Shown piece after piece: positions 42,643-52,286 of a stretch of DNA of 64,000 nucleotides. The DNA is taken from positions 310,001 through 374,000 of the forward strand of contig CATOPL010000001.1 of NCBI GenBank assembly GCA_951802115.1, given 5' to 3'. The notes under the pieces were generated by a model. That model searched no databases. It was given only the letters and a program-made list of their open reading frames with translations, and had not been told where the DNA came from. Positions within the stretch are counted from its first letter, which is position 1. Each line of letters opens with the position of its first letter. The DNA comes from an uncultured Lachnospiraceae bacterium. Its GTDB lineage: Bacteria > Bacillota > Clostridia > Lachnospirales > Lachnospiraceae. The translations under genes and the position numbers were made by a program.

Positions 42643-43818
42643 CTATCCTTTCATAATTTCCGCAAATATCGGCATGGCATCCCGGATTGTCTTTTCAGAC
42701 ACACAGTAGGAGATTCTTACATATCCGCTGCATCCAAAACTGTCACTGGGCACAACCAGCACATCATGCTTTTTCGCACGTTCAGAAAAGGCCCGGGCGT
42801 CCGCCTCCGGCGCTTTCACAAACAGGTAGAACGCCCCCTGAGGATAAACGCACTCAAAGCCAAGCTTTGTCAGTCCTCCATACAGAAGATCCCGATTATT
42901 CTTATAAGCAGAAATATCGCCGGATACATCTGTACAGCGCGCAATTACTTTCTGAAACAGTACCGGAGCACACACATATCCCAGCGCACGTCCTGCACCG
43001 GCTACAGCCGCTCTGACATATAAGGAATCGTCTGCTTCATCCGGTACAATGATATATCCGATCCTCTCACCCGGCATTGACAATGATTTGCTGTAGGAAT
43101 AACATACCAGAGTATTGTGATAATAATTCGGTACAAAGGGCACTACAAGCCCGTCATAAACGATCTCCCGATAAGGCTCATCTGACAGCAGAAAGATCGA
43201 TGTTCCATATTCTTTCTCTTTCCGCTCCAAAAGCTCCGATAACCGACGAACCGTTGCCTCTGAATAGACTGCACCGCTGGGATTGTTGGGCGAATTGATA
43301 ATCACTCCTTTTGTCTTTGGGCCAAGAATACGTTCAAGTGCATCAAAATCAATCTGAAAACTCTCCGTATCCGCCGGTGTCACCAGAAGCTTTGCCCCTG
43401 CAGTCTCCACCCACACCGCATATTCCGGAAAGAAAGGCGCAAATACAATGAACTCATCCCCTGGATTTGCCAGCGCTTTTATGCTGATGCTCAAAGACGC
43501 TGCCGCTCCCACGGTCATGTAAAAATTATCTGCCGTATAGTGAGTACCAAATTTCCTGTTCACGGAATCCGCCAGGACTCCTCTTACCTGAGGATCACCT
43601 GCAGCCGGAGAATACCCATGGAGCACCTCCGCAGGCTCTTCGAGAAGCTCAAGAATCGCCTGTTTGATTTCTGTGGGCGCCGGAATACTGGGATTGCCGA
43701 TGCTGAAGTCATAGACTTTCTCCTCTCCGACGATCTTCTTTCTCTCCAGTCCATAAGCGAACAGTTCCCGGATTACCGAGCTTTTGTTTCCATATTGATA
43801 CATTTGTTCATTTAACAT
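42643..43818 (-). CDS. PLP-dependent class I/II aminotransferase
   Basis: 391 aa from the ATG at 43818 (MLNEQMYQ); the longer frame to 43878 has no better site. The PLP lysine is in SYSKSLSMPGERIG. NSPNNPSGAVYSE (ligand Asn) and SYCVSEKTI with the C-terminal Arg complete the fold. Resembles aspartate or aromatic aminotransferases of the AspB/PatA class. It stands alone between two terminators; amino acid specificity cannot be told. Confidence 0.9.
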   Translation of the reverse strand: MLNEQMYQYGNKSSVIRELFAYGLERKKIVGEEKVYDFSIGNPSIPAPTEIKQAILELLEEPAEVLHGYSPAAGDPQVRGVLADSVNRKFGTHYTADNFYMTVGAAASLSISIKALANPGDEFIVFAPFFPEYAVWVETAGAKLLVTPADTESFQIDFDALERILGPKTKGVIINSPNNPSGAVYSEATVRRLSELLERKEKEYGTSIFLLSDEPYREIVYDGLVVPFVPNYYHNTLVCYSYSKSLSMPGERIGYIIVPDEADDSLYVRAAVAGAGRALGYVCAPVLFQKVIARCTDVSGDISAYKNNRDLLYGGLTKLGFECVYPQGAFYLFVKAPEADARAFSERAKKHDVLVVPSDSFGCSGYVRISYCVSEKTIRDAMPIFAEIMKG

Positions 43819-43959
43819 ACTGTCTGTCCCCCAAGTATATTTTTTTGTTTTCCCAGATTCACGTACAGGCACTTTCAAAAATGCTGGCGCCTTTTTTCAA
43901 ACATCTCTCCTGTCCCATCATTTCATTTTCTTCTGACGGATACAAACATCATACAATCG

Positions 43960-44001
43960 AAAAAATCCCCACAGCGGACACTCCCGTCCGCCTGTGAGGA
44001 T
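43960..44001 (-). terminator. Intrinsic terminator after rplQ
   Basis: ATCCTCACAG-G-CGGAC, 6-base loop, GTCCGCTGTGGGGAT on the minus strand, followed by TTTTTTC. It ends the alpha operon right after rplQ. Confidence 0.9.
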
Positions 44002-44018
44002 CACTCTTGTCTTATAGA

Positions 44019-44546
44019 TTATACCAGCTCCAGCAGCACTTCCATCGCTGCATCACCTTTTCTCTGACCGATCTTCACGATTCTGGTATAACCGCCGTTA
44101 CGGTTTACATATTTCGGAGCGATCTCATCAAAGATTTTTGCAACCATGTCCACTTCCTGAGTTTTCTTCTTTTTACCCTCTACTGCGGCTTTCACCGGGT
44201 AAAGCACCTTCAGCATTTGTCTTCTGGCATGAAGTCTGGAGGGAAGATCTTTCTTGATCTCTTTCTCCACCTCATCGTATACGGTTACTTTTTTACCGTC
44301 AACAACTTCTTTGACTCTCTTACCGTCTTTGTCCTTACGGGCAACTTTAGCAGTAACCTTTACCATCTCAAAGTTGTCTTTCTCTTTTACACCCAAAGCA
44401 ATCAGATGCTCGGCAATCTTGCGCACTTCTTTTGCTTTCGCCTCAGTGGTTACAATCTTACCGTTAAATAACAGCGCAGTTACCTGGCTTCTCAGTAATG
44501 CTTTTCTCTGAGAAGAAGTTCTGCTCAGTTTTCTATATCCTGCCAT
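44019..44546 (-). CDS. rplQ: 50S ribosomal protein L17
   Basis: 175 aa from the ATG at 44546 (MAGYRKLSRTSSQRK), after a GGAGG site. Longer than E. coli L17 (about 127 aa) because of a Lys/Val/Asp-rich insert at ~55-110 (KVARKDKDGKRVKEVV), common in Lachnospiraceae. The C-terminal YTRIVKIGQRKGDAA is standard. It is the last gene of the alpha operon and is followed by a terminator. In related genomes ecfA1 comes next. Confidence 0.95.
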   Translation of the reverse strand: MAGYRKLSRTSSQRKALLRSQVTALLFNGKIVTTEAKAKEVRKIAEHLIALGVKEKDNFEMVKVTAKVARKDKDGKRVKEVVDGKKVTVYDEVEKEIKKDLPSRLHARRQMLKVLYPVKAAVEGKKKKTQEVDMVAKIFDEIAPKYVNRNGGYTRIVKIGQRKGDAAMEVLLELV

Positions 44547-44683
44547 TTTATTTCCTCCATTCGTTGCGCCCTCTGACATGCTTCTTCGGCCTTACTGACA
44601 AAGGGTCTGGCATATCAACTTTCAATCTTCCTTCTCAACCTGCTCCGCAGTTTGAAAAGTAGCGGTCGGCCTTCGGCCTCCCT

Positions 44684-45643
44684 TTATTCTTCACTCTGGC
44701 TTAGTTCCAGATTAAGTTCCTTCAGTTTTGCAAGAACTTCTTCCAGCGATTTACGGCCCAGATTCCGAACTTTCATCATATCTTCGGGAGTCCGGTTGCA
44801 TAATTCCTGTACCGTATTGATACCGGCTCTTTTCAGACAATTATAAGAACGAACCGAAAGTTCCAGTTCATCAATATTCATCTCAAGAACCTTTTCCTTC
44901 TCATCGCTCTCCGTCTCCACCATGATCTCTGCAGACTTGGCGTTCTCTGACAGATCAATAAAAAGGCTCAGATGTTCGCTCAGAACTTTGGCTGCCAGGC
45001 TGACTGCTTCATCCGGAGCAAGCGTTCCGTTTGTAATTACATCCAATGTCAGCTTGTCATAATCAGTAATCTGACCTACTCGGGTATTTTCCACTGTCAG
45101 ATTCACACGCTCCACCGGAGTATAAATGGAATCCACTGCAATCACTCCGATCGGCAGTTCATCGTTTTTGTTTTTGTCAGCGCTTACATATCCTCTGCCT
45201 TTGGTGATAGTCAGTTCCATGTAGAGTTTACTGTCTGCGCCTCCGTTCAGATGTGCAATCACCACATCCGGATTCAGAATCTCAATATCCGGATCACACT
45301 GAATCTCCGCCGCCGTGACAATTCCTTCGCCTTCAAAATCAATATAAGCCACCTTAGCCTCTTCCGAGTCGCTGGTATTTCGAATCGCAAGACTCTTGAT
45401 GTTCATGATAATCTCTGTTACATCTTCTTTTACACCCGGGATGGAGCTGAATTCGTGAAGCACACCGTCAATCTTTACCTGGCTCACTGCAGCGCCCGGT
45501 AAAGAAGAAAGCATAATTCTTCTCAGGGAGTTGCCAAGGGTCGTGCCATAGCCTCTTTCCAATGGTTCCACTACGAATTTGCCATATTTTTTATCTTCTG
45601 AAATCTCTGCAATTTCAATCTTGGGTTTATTAAATACTACCAC
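44684..45643 (-). CDS. rpoA: DNA-directed RNA polymerase alpha subunit
   Basis: 319 aa. N-terminal assembly domain ([25 protein letters not shown], 31-55) and C-terminal DNA/activator-binding domain ([15 protein letters not shown] to [15 protein letters not shown]). An acidic linker joins them. Classic alpha-operon position between rpsD and rplQ, AGGAGGGG site before the ATG. Confidence 0.98.
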   Translation of the reverse strand: MVVFNKPKIEIAEISEDKKYGKFVVEPLERGYGTTLGNSLRRIMLSSLPGAAVSQVKIDGVLHEFSSIPGVKEDVTEIIMNIKSLAIRNTSDSEEAKVAYIDFEGEGIVTAAEIQCDPDIEILNPDVVIAHLNGGADSKLYMELTITKGRGYVSADKNKNDELPIGVIAVDSIYTPVERVNLTVENTRVGQITDYDKLTLDVITNGTLAPDEAVSLAAKVLSEHLSLFIDLSENAKSAEIMVETESDEKEKVLEMNIDELELSVRSYNCLKRAGINTVQELCNRTPEDMMKVRNLGRKSLEEVLAKLKELNLELSQSEE

Positions 45644-45693
45644 TAAAAAGCCCCTCCTGTTCTATGCTGGGTGACAAAACTGCCGGTTTTCAA

Positions 45694-46287
45694 TTATTTA
45701 GAATACAACTCGACGATAAGCATCTCGTTTACCGGAACGTCGATCATATCTCTGGTCGGAAGCTCTTTTACAAGGCCTTTCAGATTCTCAAGGTCCGCAT
45801 CTAGCCACTCCGGCACCAGTCTGCCGCCGGTTGCCTCTGCAATCGCTTTATAACGGTCAGAACTCTTGCATTTTTCCTTGATCTCAACCGTGTCTCCTGC
45901 TTTTACAAGATAAGACGGAATATTTACCTGTTTTCCATTTACGAGCACATGTTTATGGTCAACAATCTGTCTTGCCTCCTGGCGGGTTCTTGCAAAACCG
46001 AGGCGGAAGATCACATTGTCCAGTCTCGTCTCCAGCATGATCATCAGATTTTCACCGGTCATGCCTTTCATACGGTCTGCTTTCTCGTAATAATTACGGA
46101 ACGGCTTTTCCAGTACGCCGTAGATGAATTTTGCTTTCTGTTTTTCCTTCAGCTGAAGACCATACTCGGAAACCTTTTTGTTTCCCCTCTGAGAATTCCT
46201 TTTGGATTTTTTATCGATTCCTAAATAAACCGGATCCAGGCCAAGGGACCGGCATCTTTTAAGGACTGGTGTTCTGTTAATCGCCAT
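45694..46287 (-). CDS. rpsD: 30S ribosomal protein S4
   Basis: 197 aa. [32 protein letters not shown] is the S4 RNA-binding domain. The N-terminus lacks the Cys4 zinc set of some Bacillota (only one Cys, CRSLGLDP), so it is the zinc-free form. Primary 16S binder and possible autoregulator of this operon. Confidence 0.97.
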   Translation of the reverse strand: MAINRTPVLKRCRSLGLDPVYLGIDKKSKRNSQRGNKKVSEYGLQLKEKQKAKFIYGVLEKPFRNYYEKADRMKGMTGENLMIMLETRLDNVIFRLGFARTRQEARQIVDHKHVLVNGKQVNIPSYLVKAGDTVEIKEKCKSSDRYKAIAEATGGRLVPEWLDADLENLKGLVKELPTRDMIDVPVNEMLIVELYSK

Positions 46288-46304
46288 CTTTCATACCCTC
46301 CTGA

Positions 46305-46697
46305 TCAGACTCTTCTACGTTTTGGTGGACGACAGCCGTTATGCGGCACCGGAGTCACATCCGTGATACTGATAACCTCAAGCCCGCATGCCTGCAATGC
46401 GCGGATTGCAGCTTCTCTGCCTGAACCAGGTCCTTTTACGAATACATCTACTGTCTTTAAACCGTGAATCAACGCCGCCTTTGTGGCAGTCTCTGCAGCC
46501 ATCTGCGCTGCATACGGAGTAGATTTCCTTGAACCTCTAAAACCAAGACCTCCGGCACTTGCCCAACTCAGAGCATTACCCTCTGCATCGGTCAGGGTAA
46601 CGATCGTATTATTAAAAGATGACTGGATATGTGCCTGTCCGCGTTCAACGTTTTTCTTAATACGCTTTTTTGTCACTTTTTTCGCAACTCTAGCCAT
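46305..46697 (-). CDS. rpsK: 30S ribosomal protein S11
   Basis: 130 aa, with [15 protein letters not shown] and the terminal [20 protein letters not shown] typical of S11. Lies 50 bases after rpsM and 17 before rpsD. Confidence 0.97.
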   Translation of the reverse strand: MARVAKKVTKKRIKKNVERGQAHIQSSFNNTIVTLTDAEGNALSWASAGGLGFRGSRKSTPYAAQMAAETATKAALIHGLKTVDVFVKGPGSGREAAIRALQACGLEVISITDVTPVPHNGCRPPKRRRV

Positions 46698-46746
46698 TTC
46701 TAAACTAACCTACTTTCTTCTGCTTCTAACTTGTCAACTGTTTCTG

Positions 46747-47115
46747 TTATTTCTTCTTATTTGCCACGGTCTTCTTCGGGCCTTTTCTGGTTCTTGCGTT
46801 GGTCTTCGTCTTCTGACCGCGCACCGGAAGGCTCTTACGATGACGAACGCCTCTGTAACATCCGATCTCCTGAAGTCTCTTAATATCCATGGCAATCTGT
46901 CTTCTCAGATCACCTTCTACCGTCTGAGTCTGATCGATCACAGAACTGATTCTTTTCACCTCGTCATCTGTCAGATCTCTGACACGGGTATCGGGATTCA
47001 CGCCTGCTTCTTTCAGAATACGGTTTGAACTTACTCTTCCAATCCCATAGATATAAGTCAGGCCGATCTCCACGCGCTTCTCTCTTGGTAAATCTACACC
47101 AGCAATACGAGCCAT
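46747..47115 (-). CDS. rpsM: 30S ribosomal protein S13
   Basis: 122 aa. [25 protein letters not shown] start and the basic tail [23 protein letters not shown] contacting the P-site tRNA. It sits behind a 270-base folded leader following rpmJ. Confidence 0.97.
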   Translation of the reverse strand: MARIAGVDLPREKRVEIGLTYIYGIGRVSSNRILKEAGVNPDTRVRDLTDDEVKRISSVIDQTQTVEGDLRRQIAMDIKRLQEIGCYRGVRHRKSLPVRGQKTKTNARTRKGPKKTVANKKK

Positions 47116-47385
47116 TGTGATTATTCCTCCATTTTCTTCTACTACAATATTTTCCTAAATGAGGCAGCGAATGACGGATTCCACCCGTCTGCCCAAATGA
47201 GTAAAAACTCATTCTTTCCGGTACTTGCAGCAAGCCGCTCCATCCTTCCCGGTTTCAGGTAACATCTCTCCAATGAATAATCGTCCACTTTCAGTCTTTT
47301 ATATATATCAGTTGTCCCACACCTCCGTGTGTTTCAACTGCAGCCGCCATATGAAAAAACTACAAGTGCTAACATTCACAGACTG
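47116..47385 (-). other. Structured spacer upstream of rpsM
   Basis: 270 bases between rpmJ and rpsM with several hairpins on the minus strand: AATGAGT-tttt-ACTCATT, CAGACGGGTggaatCCGTC..CTG and ACACA/TGTGT. No gene seen. Its place matches the alpha-operon leader that S4 binds in other bacteria; identity here is only suggested. Confidence 0.4.
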
Positions 47386-47499
47386 TTAGCCCTGTCTCTG
47401 TTTGTGTTTTGGATTTTCACAGATTACTCTGATACTACCTTTTCTCTTGATGATTTTGCACTTTTCGCAAATAGGTTTCACCGATGATCTAACCTTCAC
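47386..47499 (-). CDS. rpmJ: 50S ribosomal protein L36 (zinc type), GTG start
   Basis: 37 aa from a GTG at 47497-47499 with AAAGGAGG 8 bases before it. Reads [14 protein letters not shown] at the start and ends KHKQRQG. The zinc set is Cys11, Cys14, Cys27 and His32. Standard place between infA and rpsM. A promoter at 47565-47593 precedes it. Confidence 0.97.
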   Translation of the reverse strand: MKVRSSVKPICEKCKIIKRKGSIRVICENPKHKQRQG

Positions 47500-47564
47500 A
47501 GTAAAGTCCTCCTTTCATCGTTTCCTTCCCAGGGGCACACTTACCCCTAAAATCATGCCTGTAT

Positions 47565-47593
47565 ATTATATCAGAGGCATATACAGAATGCAA
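47565..47593 (-). promoter_or_regulatory. Promoter of rpmJ and the alpha operon
   Basis: TTGCAT (47588-47593), 17 bases, TATAAT (47565-47570) on the minus strand. The leader contains a GGGG/CCCC hairpin (47532-47547) before the rpmJ ribosome site. Confidence 0.8.
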
Positions 47594-47660
47594 GTAAAAT
47601 TTGTAAATTTTTCGACGGTTTTTCCCGGTTCTGTTACTTTTCATACCCTTGCTGCTGTGT

Positions 47661-47687
47661 GCAGATAAGCCCGGAAGACTTATCTGC
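47661..47687 (-). other. Hairpin between infA and the rpmJ promoter
   Basis: Perfect 9-base arms GCAGATAAG (47661-47669) and CTTATCTGC (47679-47687). No U tract follows, so it may be a weak or factor-assisted terminator or a 3-prime end stabiliser for the adk-infA mRNA. Confidence 0.5.
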
Positions 47688-47737
47688 CACAATGAGTAAG
47701 CAAACTGCGCGGATGTGAAAACCAGTCTGATTTCCGC

Positions 47738-47956
47738 CTATTTATCCCGCCAGATGATCCTTCCTTTAGAAAGATCATAGGGAGACATTTCGATTGTCAC
47801 TTTATCTCCCGGCAGAATACGAATAAAATTCATCCGCAGCTTTCCGCTGATATGAGCAAGTACTTTGTGCCCGTTTTCCAGTTCAACCTGGAACATGGCA
47901 TTTGGCAGTTTCTCTATTACAGTTCCCTCAATTTCAATTACATCTGCTTTCGACAT
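47738..47956 (-). CDS. infA: Translation initiation factor IF-1
   Basis: 72 aa, full length. [20 protein letters not shown] and the S1-like fold ending [19 protein letters not shown] are diagnostic. Binds the A site of the 30S subunit. It overlaps the preceding KOW gene by 23 bases. Confidence 0.98.
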   Translation of the reverse strand: MSKADVIEIEGTVIEKLPNAMFQVELENGHKVLAHISGKLRMNFIRILPGDKVTIEMSPYDLSKGRIIWRDK

Positions 47957-48236
47957 ATTTATCCTCCCGCCGTTTTCGGCTCTCTGATTGAATCATTTGC
48001 TTAATCGGTTCATTTTGAAGCGGTTTTTTATTTTCAAGGGCTTCTCTCACCGGCTCTGCATAACGGTGAATCACCTGAATGTGCCTGATCTTCTTTTTTT
48101 TAGGTTTTTCCACTGTCCGTAAAATACCATCCACTAACCATACATATTCTGCTTCTGCACGGATTATGACATAAAGTCTTCCCTGATCATGTCCGGCAAT
48201 GGATCGCGCCAGCATGCCTTCCTCGATCTTTCTCAT
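47934..48236 (-). CDS. KOW-domain RNA-binding protein (L14e-like)
   Basis: 100 aa with ATG after GGAGG. The KOW motif spans [21 protein letters not shown] (about 7-27), with a charged tail rich in Lys/Arg ([13 protein letters not shown] and ESRKRREDK). Typical companion of map and infA in clostridial ribosomal clusters. Probably binds RNA or ribosomes; role not established. Confidence 0.85.
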   Translation of the reverse strand: MRKIEEGMLARSIAGHDQGRLYVIIRAEAEYVWLVDGILRTVEKPKKKKIRHIQVIHRYAEPVREALENKKPLQNEPIKQMIQSESRKRREDKYVESRCN

Positions 48237-48251
48237 ACATTTCCTCCTGCA

Positions 48252-49007
48252 TCAGGTATGAAGCGTCAGTATCTCCGGTTCCCCGTCTGTAATCAATATC
48301 GTATTCTCATAATGAGCAGACGGTTTACGATCTCTGGTCACCACGGTCCATTCATCCTCCAGCCAGTCTACTTTCCAGGTTCCCATATTGATCATCGGTT
48401 CAATGGCTAGCGTCATACCGGGAATCAGCTTCATTCCTTTTCGTTTCTCCCGAAAATTCGGAATCTGCGGATCTTCATGCAGACTGGTTCCGATTCCATG
48501 TCCTACCAGATCCCTTACAATTCCGTAGCCGAACCGGCTTACATAATCGTCAATAGCCGCAGAGATATCAAAAAGATGATTTCCCGCTTTCGCCATCCGG
48601 ATTCCTTCAAAAAAGCTTCTTTTTGTTACATCCATCAGGTTCTGAATTCGTGGATCGATCTTTCCTACCGCGTGCGTCCTGGCCGCATCAGAATGATATC
48701 CTTTGTAAATCAGCCCGGCATCCAGACTGACGATGTCTCCTTCTTTCAGAATCCGGTCTTTCCTGGGAATGCCGTGTACCACTTCCTCGTTAACAGATAC
48801 GCAGATAGAAGCAGGAAATCCTCCGTAATCCAGAAAGTTAGGCGTACACCCCAGTTTTCTGATCAGCCGGTCTCCATACTCATTGATATCCATGGTAGAG
48901 ATACCCGGACGAATCATCCTGCCCATCTCATCATGAACAATTTCCAGCAGTCTTCCTGCCTCCCGCATCAATTCAATCTCTTTCGCAGATTTAATCGTGA
49001 CTGCCAT
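48252..49007 (-). CDS. map: Methionine aminopeptidase type I
   Basis: 251 aa. Metal ligands: Asp in VSLDAGLIYKGYHSDAAR (two Asp), His in VGHGIG, Glu in LAIEPMINMG and Glu in WTVVTRD region. Removes N-terminal Met from new proteins. Starts 3 bases after the adk stop. Confidence 0.97.
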   Translation of the reverse strand: MAVTIKSAKEIELMREAGRLLEIVHDEMGRMIRPGISTMDINEYGDRLIRKLGCTPNFLDYGGFPASICVSVNEEVVHGIPRKDRILKEGDIVSLDAGLIYKGYHSDAARTHAVGKIDPRIQNLMDVTKRSFFEGIRMAKAGNHLFDISAAIDDYVSRFGYGIVRDLVGHGIGTSLHEDPQIPNFREKRKGMKLIPGMTLAIEPMINMGTWKVDWLEDEWTVVTRDRKPSAHYENTILITDGEPEILTLHT

Positions 49008-49010
49008 TCT

Positions 49011-49655
49011 CTATGCTCCCAGTATATCCACGATCGCCTGAAATACATCTTCCATGCCCATCGTTCCGTTTACATCTCTCAGAATCCCTTTTTTGCTGTA
49101 AAAATCAATCAGCGGCTGAGTCTGCTCATGATAAACCCCCAGACGCTTCTGTACCGTTTCCGGCTTATCGTCATCTCTTAAAATCAGCTCCGCACCGCAC
49201 ATATCACAGATACCTTCTTTTTTTGTCGGCGCATAAGCCAGATGATAGGTTGCGCCACATCCCACACATGCACGGCGCCCGCCCATTCTGTTCACAATAT
49301 TATCATCCGGAACATCTACATTGATTGCATAGTCCACAGATTCGCCCACCGCAGACAGCGCTTTTTCCAGACTTTCCGCCTGCGGAATCGTTCTTGGAAA
49401 ACCGTCGAGAATATAACCTTTTTTGCAGTCCTCCTGCTGTACGCGGTCGACAACCAGATCACATACCAGCTCATCCGGAACCAGCAGCCCCTGATCCATA
49501 TAAGTTTTTGCTTTTTTCCCGAGTTCTGTCCCGTTTTTTATATTTGCCCGAAAAATATCGCCGGTAGAAATATGCGGAATCTGATATTTCTCAGCAATTT
49601 TTTTTGCCTGGGTTCCTTTACCGGCACCCGGGGCTCCTAACATAATTATTTTCAT
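49011..49655 (-). CDS. adk: Adenylate kinase (zinc lid)
   Basis: 214 aa from the ATG at 49655 (MKIIMLGAPG). P-loop GAPGAGKGTQ (7-16), LID with the four zinc cysteines in CVGCGATYHL and CDMCGAEL, and NMP-binding IPHISTGDIFR. Converts AMP and ATP to 2 ADP. Has its own promoter only ~20 bases upstream of the ribosome site. Confidence 0.97.
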   Translation of the reverse strand: MKIIMLGAPGAGKGTQAKKIAEKYQIPHISTGDIFRANIKNGTELGKKAKTYMDQGLLVPDELVCDLVVDRVQQEDCKKGYILDGFPRTIPQAESLEKALSAVGESVDYAINVDVPDDNIVNRMGGRRACVGCGATYHLAYAPTKKEGICDMCGAELILRDDDKPETVQKRLGVYHEQTQPLIDFYSKKGILRDVNGTMGMEDVFQAIVDILGA

Positions 49656-49681
49656 AATAGTCTTCTCCATTTTTTACCATA

Positions 49682-49711
49682 ATTATACTTCTGTATACTT
49701 TTTTATGTAAA
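49682..49711 (-). promoter_or_regulatory. Promoter of adk-map-KOW-infA
   Basis: TTTACA (49706-49711), 18 bases, TATAAT (49682-49687) on the minus strand. It follows the secY terminator and starts the next unit. Confidence 0.8.
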
Positions 49712-49720
49712 GTTCTAAAA

Positions 49721-49761
49721 AGCCTGTACGAAACAACCACAGGGGTGCTTCCGTACAGGCT
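49721..49761 (-). terminator. Intrinsic terminator between secY and adk
   Basis: AGCCTGTACG (49721-49730) and CGTACAGGCT (49752-49761), 21-base loop, with TTTTTAG following on the minus strand. It ends the S10-spc unit after secY. Confidence 0.85.
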
Positions 49762-49777
49762 CTTTTATCTGCACTGA

Positions 49778-51094
49778 TTAATCGTTCAGGAAGCCTTTAT
49801 AGTAACGTACCAGCATCTGAGATTCGATCTGTTTCAGTGTTTCCAGAACGACACCCACGATGATGATGATTGAAGTTCCCCCAAAAGATACATTGGCTCC
49901 AAAAACGCCGTTGAATATGATGGGGATCACACATACTATGATCAGTCCTACTGCTCCGATAAATACAATGTAATTTAAAATCTTGCTGAGATATTCCGTC
50001 GTTGGCTTGCCTGGCCGGATACCAGGGATAAACCCACCCTGCCGCTTCATGTTATTGGCTATTTCTATTGGATTAAAGGTAATCGACGTGTAGAAATATG
50101 CAAAAAACACGACTAACACAATGTATACCAGAAGTCCAATGGAATAGACCGGCTGATGCGGATTACACCAGCTGGACTGACTTAAACCTGTCAGAATCTT
50201 CGCACCGATGCCTGTACCCCCTGTCTTGCCCAGCAAAGATGCTATGACACCCGGAAAACTCATCAGTGAGGAAGCAAAAATCACAGGAATCACACCTGCC
50301 GTATTCACTTTCAGCGGAATGTTGGTGGACTGTCCGCCTACCATTTTGCGCCCCTGCATCTTCTTGGCATACTGTACCGGGATCCGGCGTTCTCCGCCTT
50401 GAAGAAAGATGACAAAAACCACTGTCACCAGAACAACTGCCAGTATAATTATTGCCGCCAGTACGCCATTCAGGATCGTTTTTCCCTTGATAAACTGCGT
50501 ATACAGATCAATAAAATCATCGGGAATACGGGATACAATATTGATCAGGAGTACAATGGAAATTCCGTTCCCGACTCCATGTTCTGTGATTTCTTCACCA
50601 ATCCACATCAAAAAGGCGCTTCCGGCAGTCATAGCCGCCACAACCACGATCATATTGGGAATCGTAGCCGACTGCAAAAGACCTCTTCCGCCAAAACCAA
50701 TCGTCATGGCCGTACCTTCAATCAGCGCCAGCGCAACCGTCAGATAACGGGAAAACGTCTGAATTTTCTTCCTTCCATCCTCGCCTTCCTTCTGCATCTC
50801 TTCCAGCTTCGGGATGGCAATGGTCAGAAGCTGCATAATAATGGAAGATGTGATGTAAGGTGTAATACCAAGTGCAAACAGTGACATGCTGGTAAAAGAC
50901 CCCCCGGTAAACGCATCAAAAAAATTGAATGCGTCACCGGTCTGTGCTGCGAACCACTCAGCAAAATAATCTCTGTTCACTCCTGGAATCGGCATCTGAG
51001 AACCAAACCTTACGACCACGAGCATTAAAAATGTGAAGATCAGCTTCTTTCGAATATCTTCAATTTTAAATGCGTTCCGTAATGTTTTAAACAT
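49778..51094 (-). CDS. secY: Protein translocase subunit SecY
   Basis: 438 aa with ten membrane segments. Recognised from PIPGVNRDYFAEWF, GIGNGISIVLLINI-type plug and GKPTTEYLSKILNYIVF. Forms the protein-conducting channel. The start overlaps the rplO stop by one base (TGATG), so translation is coupled. Confidence 0.98.
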   Translation of the reverse strand: MFKTLRNAFKIEDIRKKLIFTFLMLVVVRFGSQMPIPGVNRDYFAEWFAAQTGDAFNFFDAFTGGSFTSMSLFALGITPYITSSIIMQLLTIAIPKLEEMQKEGEDGRKKIQTFSRYLTVALALIEGTAMTIGFGGRGLLQSATIPNMIVVVAAMTAGSAFLMWIGEEITEHGVGNGISIVLLINIVSRIPDDFIDLYTQFIKGKTILNGVLAAIIILAVVLVTVVFVIFLQGGERRIPVQYAKKMQGRKMVGGQSTNIPLKVNTAGVIPVIFASSLMSFPGVIASLLGKTGGTGIGAKILTGLSQSSWCNPHQPVYSIGLLVYIVLVVFFAYFYTSITFNPIEIANNMKRQGGFIPGIRPGKPTTEYLSKILNYIVFIGAVGLIIVCVIPIIFNGVFGANVSFGGTSIIIIVGVVLETLKQIESQMLVRYYKGFLND

Positions 51095-51534
51095 CAGATC
51101 ACCTCGGCTTTTCCACCAAGAGCTTCAATTTTGGCAGCTGCACCTGCTGAAAATGCATTTGCCTGAACTGTAAGTTTCTTAGTTAATTCTCCATTTCCAA
51201 GAATCTTCACTCCGTCTCTCGGGTTCTTAACGATTCCTTCTGCAATCAGAGTCTCAACAGAAACTGTACTGTCATTGTCAAATCGTTCGAGAACGCTTAC
51301 ATTGATACCGACGATCTCTTTCGTATTGCGGTTTGTAAAACCTCTCTTCGGAATTCTCCTGTATAACGGCATCTGGCCGCCCTCAAATCCGGGTCTCGGA
51401 GCTCCGGAACGGGCTTTCTGGCCTTTATGGCCCTTGCCTGCCGTCTTGCCATTTCCCGAACCATGTCCGCGGCCTCTTCTGAAGTTATTACTCTTTTTCG
51501 AACCTTCCGCATACGTTAAATTCGATAAATCCAT
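51094..51534 (-). CDS. rplO: 50S ribosomal protein L15
   Basis: 146 aa. [20 protein letters not shown] and [17 protein letters not shown] are the L15 signature segments. Lies in the spc order rpmD-rplO-secY. Confidence 0.98.
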   Translation of the reverse strand: MDLSNLTYAEGSKKSNNFRRGRGHGSGNGKTAGKGHKGQKARSGAPRPGFEGGQMPLYRRIPKRGFTNRNTKEIVGINVSVLERFDNDSTVSVETLIAEGIVKNPRDGVKILGNGELTKKLTVQANAFSAGAAAKIEALGGKAEVI

Positions 51535-51561
51535 TGTGACACCTCCTTAACTGTAAAATAA

Positions 51562-51744
51562 TCAGATTTCTTCCACCTTCACCAGGTGTCTCACATGCCA
51601 AATCATGCCACGAACTGCTTCATTGTCCGGCATCTCAACCGTCTTGTTCAGCTTCCTGAGGCCGAGCGCTTCTACAGTTGCCTTCTGCTTTGGAACCGCT
51701 CCGATCGGAGATTTTACTAATGTGATTTTTAATTTCTCTGCCAT
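51562..51744 (-). CDS. rpmD: 50S ribosomal protein L30
   Basis: 60 aa from the ATG at 51744 (MAEKLKITL), 7 bases after GGAG; an ATG two codons earlier is too close to the site. [21 protein letters not shown] is typical of L30. Between rpsE and rplO. Confidence 0.96.
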   Translation of the reverse strand: MAEKLKITLVKSPIGAVPKQKATVEALGLRKLNKTVEMPDNEAVRGMIWHVRHLVKVEEI

Positions 51745-51759
51745 GTTCATTCTCCTTTC

Positions 51760-52269
51760 TTATGCCATGATTTCGTCTACAGATTTCCCACGTTTCTTAG
51801 CAATTTCATCCGGAGAAGCCACGCCCTTCAGTCCTTCGATAGTCGCCAGCACAACATTCTGCTTGTTATTGGAACCAAGGGACTTGGTACGGATATTTTT
51901 TACTCCCGCAAGCTCTACAACGGCACGTGCCGGTCCTCCTGCGATGATACCGGTACCTTCCGGAGATCTCTTCAGCAGTACGGAAGAACTTCCGTATCTG
52001 CCCGTATTATCATGAGGAATACTGTTATTTTCATCCAGTGCAACAGTTACCAGTTTCTTCACAGCATCTTCTTTTCCTTTGCGGATCGCTTCCGGAATTT
52101 CAGTGGCTTTTCCAAGACCAGCGCCTACGTGACCATTGCCGTCACCTACGACCACCAGAGCTGTGAAACGCATGCTGCGGCCGCCTTTGACGGTCTTGCT
52201 TACACGCTTAATTGACACTACTTTTTCAGTTAATTCAAACTGACTTGCATCAATGATCTCATGTCTCAT
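51760..52269 (-). CDS. rpsE: 30S ribosomal protein S5
   Basis: 169 aa. [20 protein letters not shown] and the second domain [19 protein letters not shown] are diagnostic. Helps decode accurately on the 30S subunit. Confidence 0.98.
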   Translation of the reverse strand: MRHEIIDASQFELTEKVVSIKRVSKTVKGGRSMRFTALVVVGDGNGHVGAGLGKATEIPEAIRKGKEDAVKKLVTVALDENNSIPHDNTGRYGSSSVLLKRSPEGTGIIAGGPARAVVELAGVKNIRTKSLGSNNKQNVVLATIEGLKGVASPDEIAKKRGKSVDEIMA

Positions 52270-52286
52270 GTCTTTTTCCTCCTCCT

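Noticed and set aside
43819..43959. Promoter of the aminotransferase gene
   Set aside because: Several TTG and AT-rich hexamers occur but none with acceptable spacing, so none is listed.
47402..47668. Plus-strand frame near infA/rpmJ
   Set aside because: Antisense to rpmJ and its promoter; rpmJ is certain from its zinc motif.
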